DNA of 64,000 bases, taken from assembly GCF_000271305.1 (NCBI RefSeq), contig NZ_AKGD01000002.1, positions 1,116,001 to 1,180,000 of the forward strand. Direction: 5' to 3'. Shown in pieces: positions 63,555 to 64,000 of this stretch. Numbering within the stretch: position 1 is the stretch's first letter; the number at the start of each line of letters is the position of its first letter. Both the position numbers and the translations under genes were made by a program. This stretch comes from Hydrocarboniphaga effusa AP103. Lineage in GTDB: Bacteria > Pseudomonadota > Gammaproteobacteria > Nevskiales > Nevskiaceae. The notes below the pieces were generated by a model. It saw nothing but the letters and a program-made list of their open reading frames with translations. It had not been told where the DNA came from and did not search any database.

Positions 63555-64000
63555 TCAGAACGTGTATTTCGCCGAGAACTGCAGGCGCCACAGGTCGCCC
63601 TTGAGCCCGGCCAGCGTTTCGCGCTCGGCGTAGCGCAGCTCGGCGCCGACCCAGAACGGCTTCACGGGCGCGTAGATCAGGTTGACGAAGGCGTTGCTGA
63701 CTTTCTTCGTCGTCGCCCCGCCGAGGTTGCCGCCGCCGACGTCGGCATCGAAGTGCGAGATGCCTTCGTTGCTGCGGATCTTCGGCGTCCAGACGTGGTG
63801 GTGAACGAGATAGCCGTTGACGATGCGCAGGGTTTCGAGATCGCCCTCGTCGTCGATCACCGCGTCGCCGACCGTGTTGAGCGCCAGGTAGCGGCCCACG
63901 CCGTCGCCGCCGTTGAGCATGAAGCGAAGATCGTCGCGCTCGCCGAGCTGCACTTTGCCCGCGAACGAGGCGCCATAACCCCAGGCCTGGTCGTCGCCAC
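63555..64000 (-). CDS. Outer-membrane porin, DcaP-like (C-terminal part, truncated by window edge)
   Basis: The frame is open to the end of the window, so the gene begins beyond it. The visible 148 residues form beta strands ending in LRYAERETLAGLKGDLWRLQFSAKYTF (only the last strand LQFSAKYTF ends in Phe), as in outer-membrane barrels. Blocks such as GRYLALNTVGDAVIDDEG and VSNAFVNLIYAPVKPFWVGAEL fit the DcaP-like porins, which carry small organic acids. The specific substrate is unknown. It converges with the LytTR gene. Confidence 0.78.
   Translation of the reverse strand, partial: GDDQAWGYGASFAGKVQLGERDDLRFMLNGGDGVGRYLALNTVGDAVIDDEGDLETLRIVNGYLVHHHVWTPKIRSNEGISHFDADVGGGNLGGATTKKVSNAFVNLIYAPVKPFWVGAELRYAERETLAGLKGDLWRLQFSAKYTF

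Overview
The window is 64 kb of dense, high-GC DNA from what is most likely a member of the order Lysobacterales (Xanthomonadales, Gammaproteobacteria). The signs are the gene order wrbA-DUF2069 facing hda and an AI-2E-type permease, the purM-purN pair with overlapping start and stop codons, a YajQ homologue, abundant signal-peptide and lipobox proteins, an M36 protease with a GlyGly-CTERM-like tail, and REP-like intergenic repeats. The order is an inference from gene content. No tRNA, rRNA, CRISPR array, phage or insertion sequence was seen, and there is no clear island of foreign composition. The window looks chromosomal.

Region 1-9.3 kb: end of an acetate-type sodium symporter; a small lipoprotein whose ribosome-binding site may be masked by an RNA hairpin; a GNAT acetyltransferase/LysE exporter pair; an ECF sigma factor, its membrane anti-sigma factor and a repeat-rich DUF4097 protein; a GT2 glycosyltransferase; a CNNM/CorC-type membrane protein; and proS. 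Region 9.3-20.7 kb: a lytic transglycosylase fused at its start to a REP-like repeat; a LysM lipoprotein; wrbA; hda; purMN; an Ig-like surface lipoprotein; an OmpA protein with six thrombospondin type 3 repeats; a Nudix-metallo-beta-lactamase fusion; and a small unrecognised ORF. Region 20.7-36.6 kb: rdgC, two MFS transporters, an MsbA-like ABC exporter, cysH (iron-sulfur type), hslR, a truncated globin, dacB, gph, a four-gene pqiA-pqiA-pqiB-pqiC operon and an M3 oligopeptidase.

Region 36.7-51.7 kb: a 1574-residue secreted M36 metalloprotease; a DNA-repair pair (DUF4130-UdgX glycosylase and its radical SAM partner); a KTSC-like small protein; an orphan TpsB-like outer-membrane transporter without a visible signal peptide; yajQ; a SWIM zinc-finger protein; a protein of unknown function; and thiC under a TPP riboswitch. 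Region 51.7-64 kb: a complete bufferin-type copper RiPP operon (precursor bufA, MNIO enzyme bufB, partner bufC, DoxX protein) divergent from an AraC-type regulator, with a perfect 11-bp inverted repeat between them; the DUF1302/DUF1329 pair; a Nudix hydrolase; rlmJ; DUF2306 with a LytS/LytTR two-component system; and the end of an outer-membrane porin.

The most interesting parts are the bufferin operon with its putative dedicated regulator and operator, the UdgX/radical SAM repair module with an SOS-box-like palindrome upstream, the Nudix-MBL fusion, and the possible RNA switch in front of the first lipoprotein.
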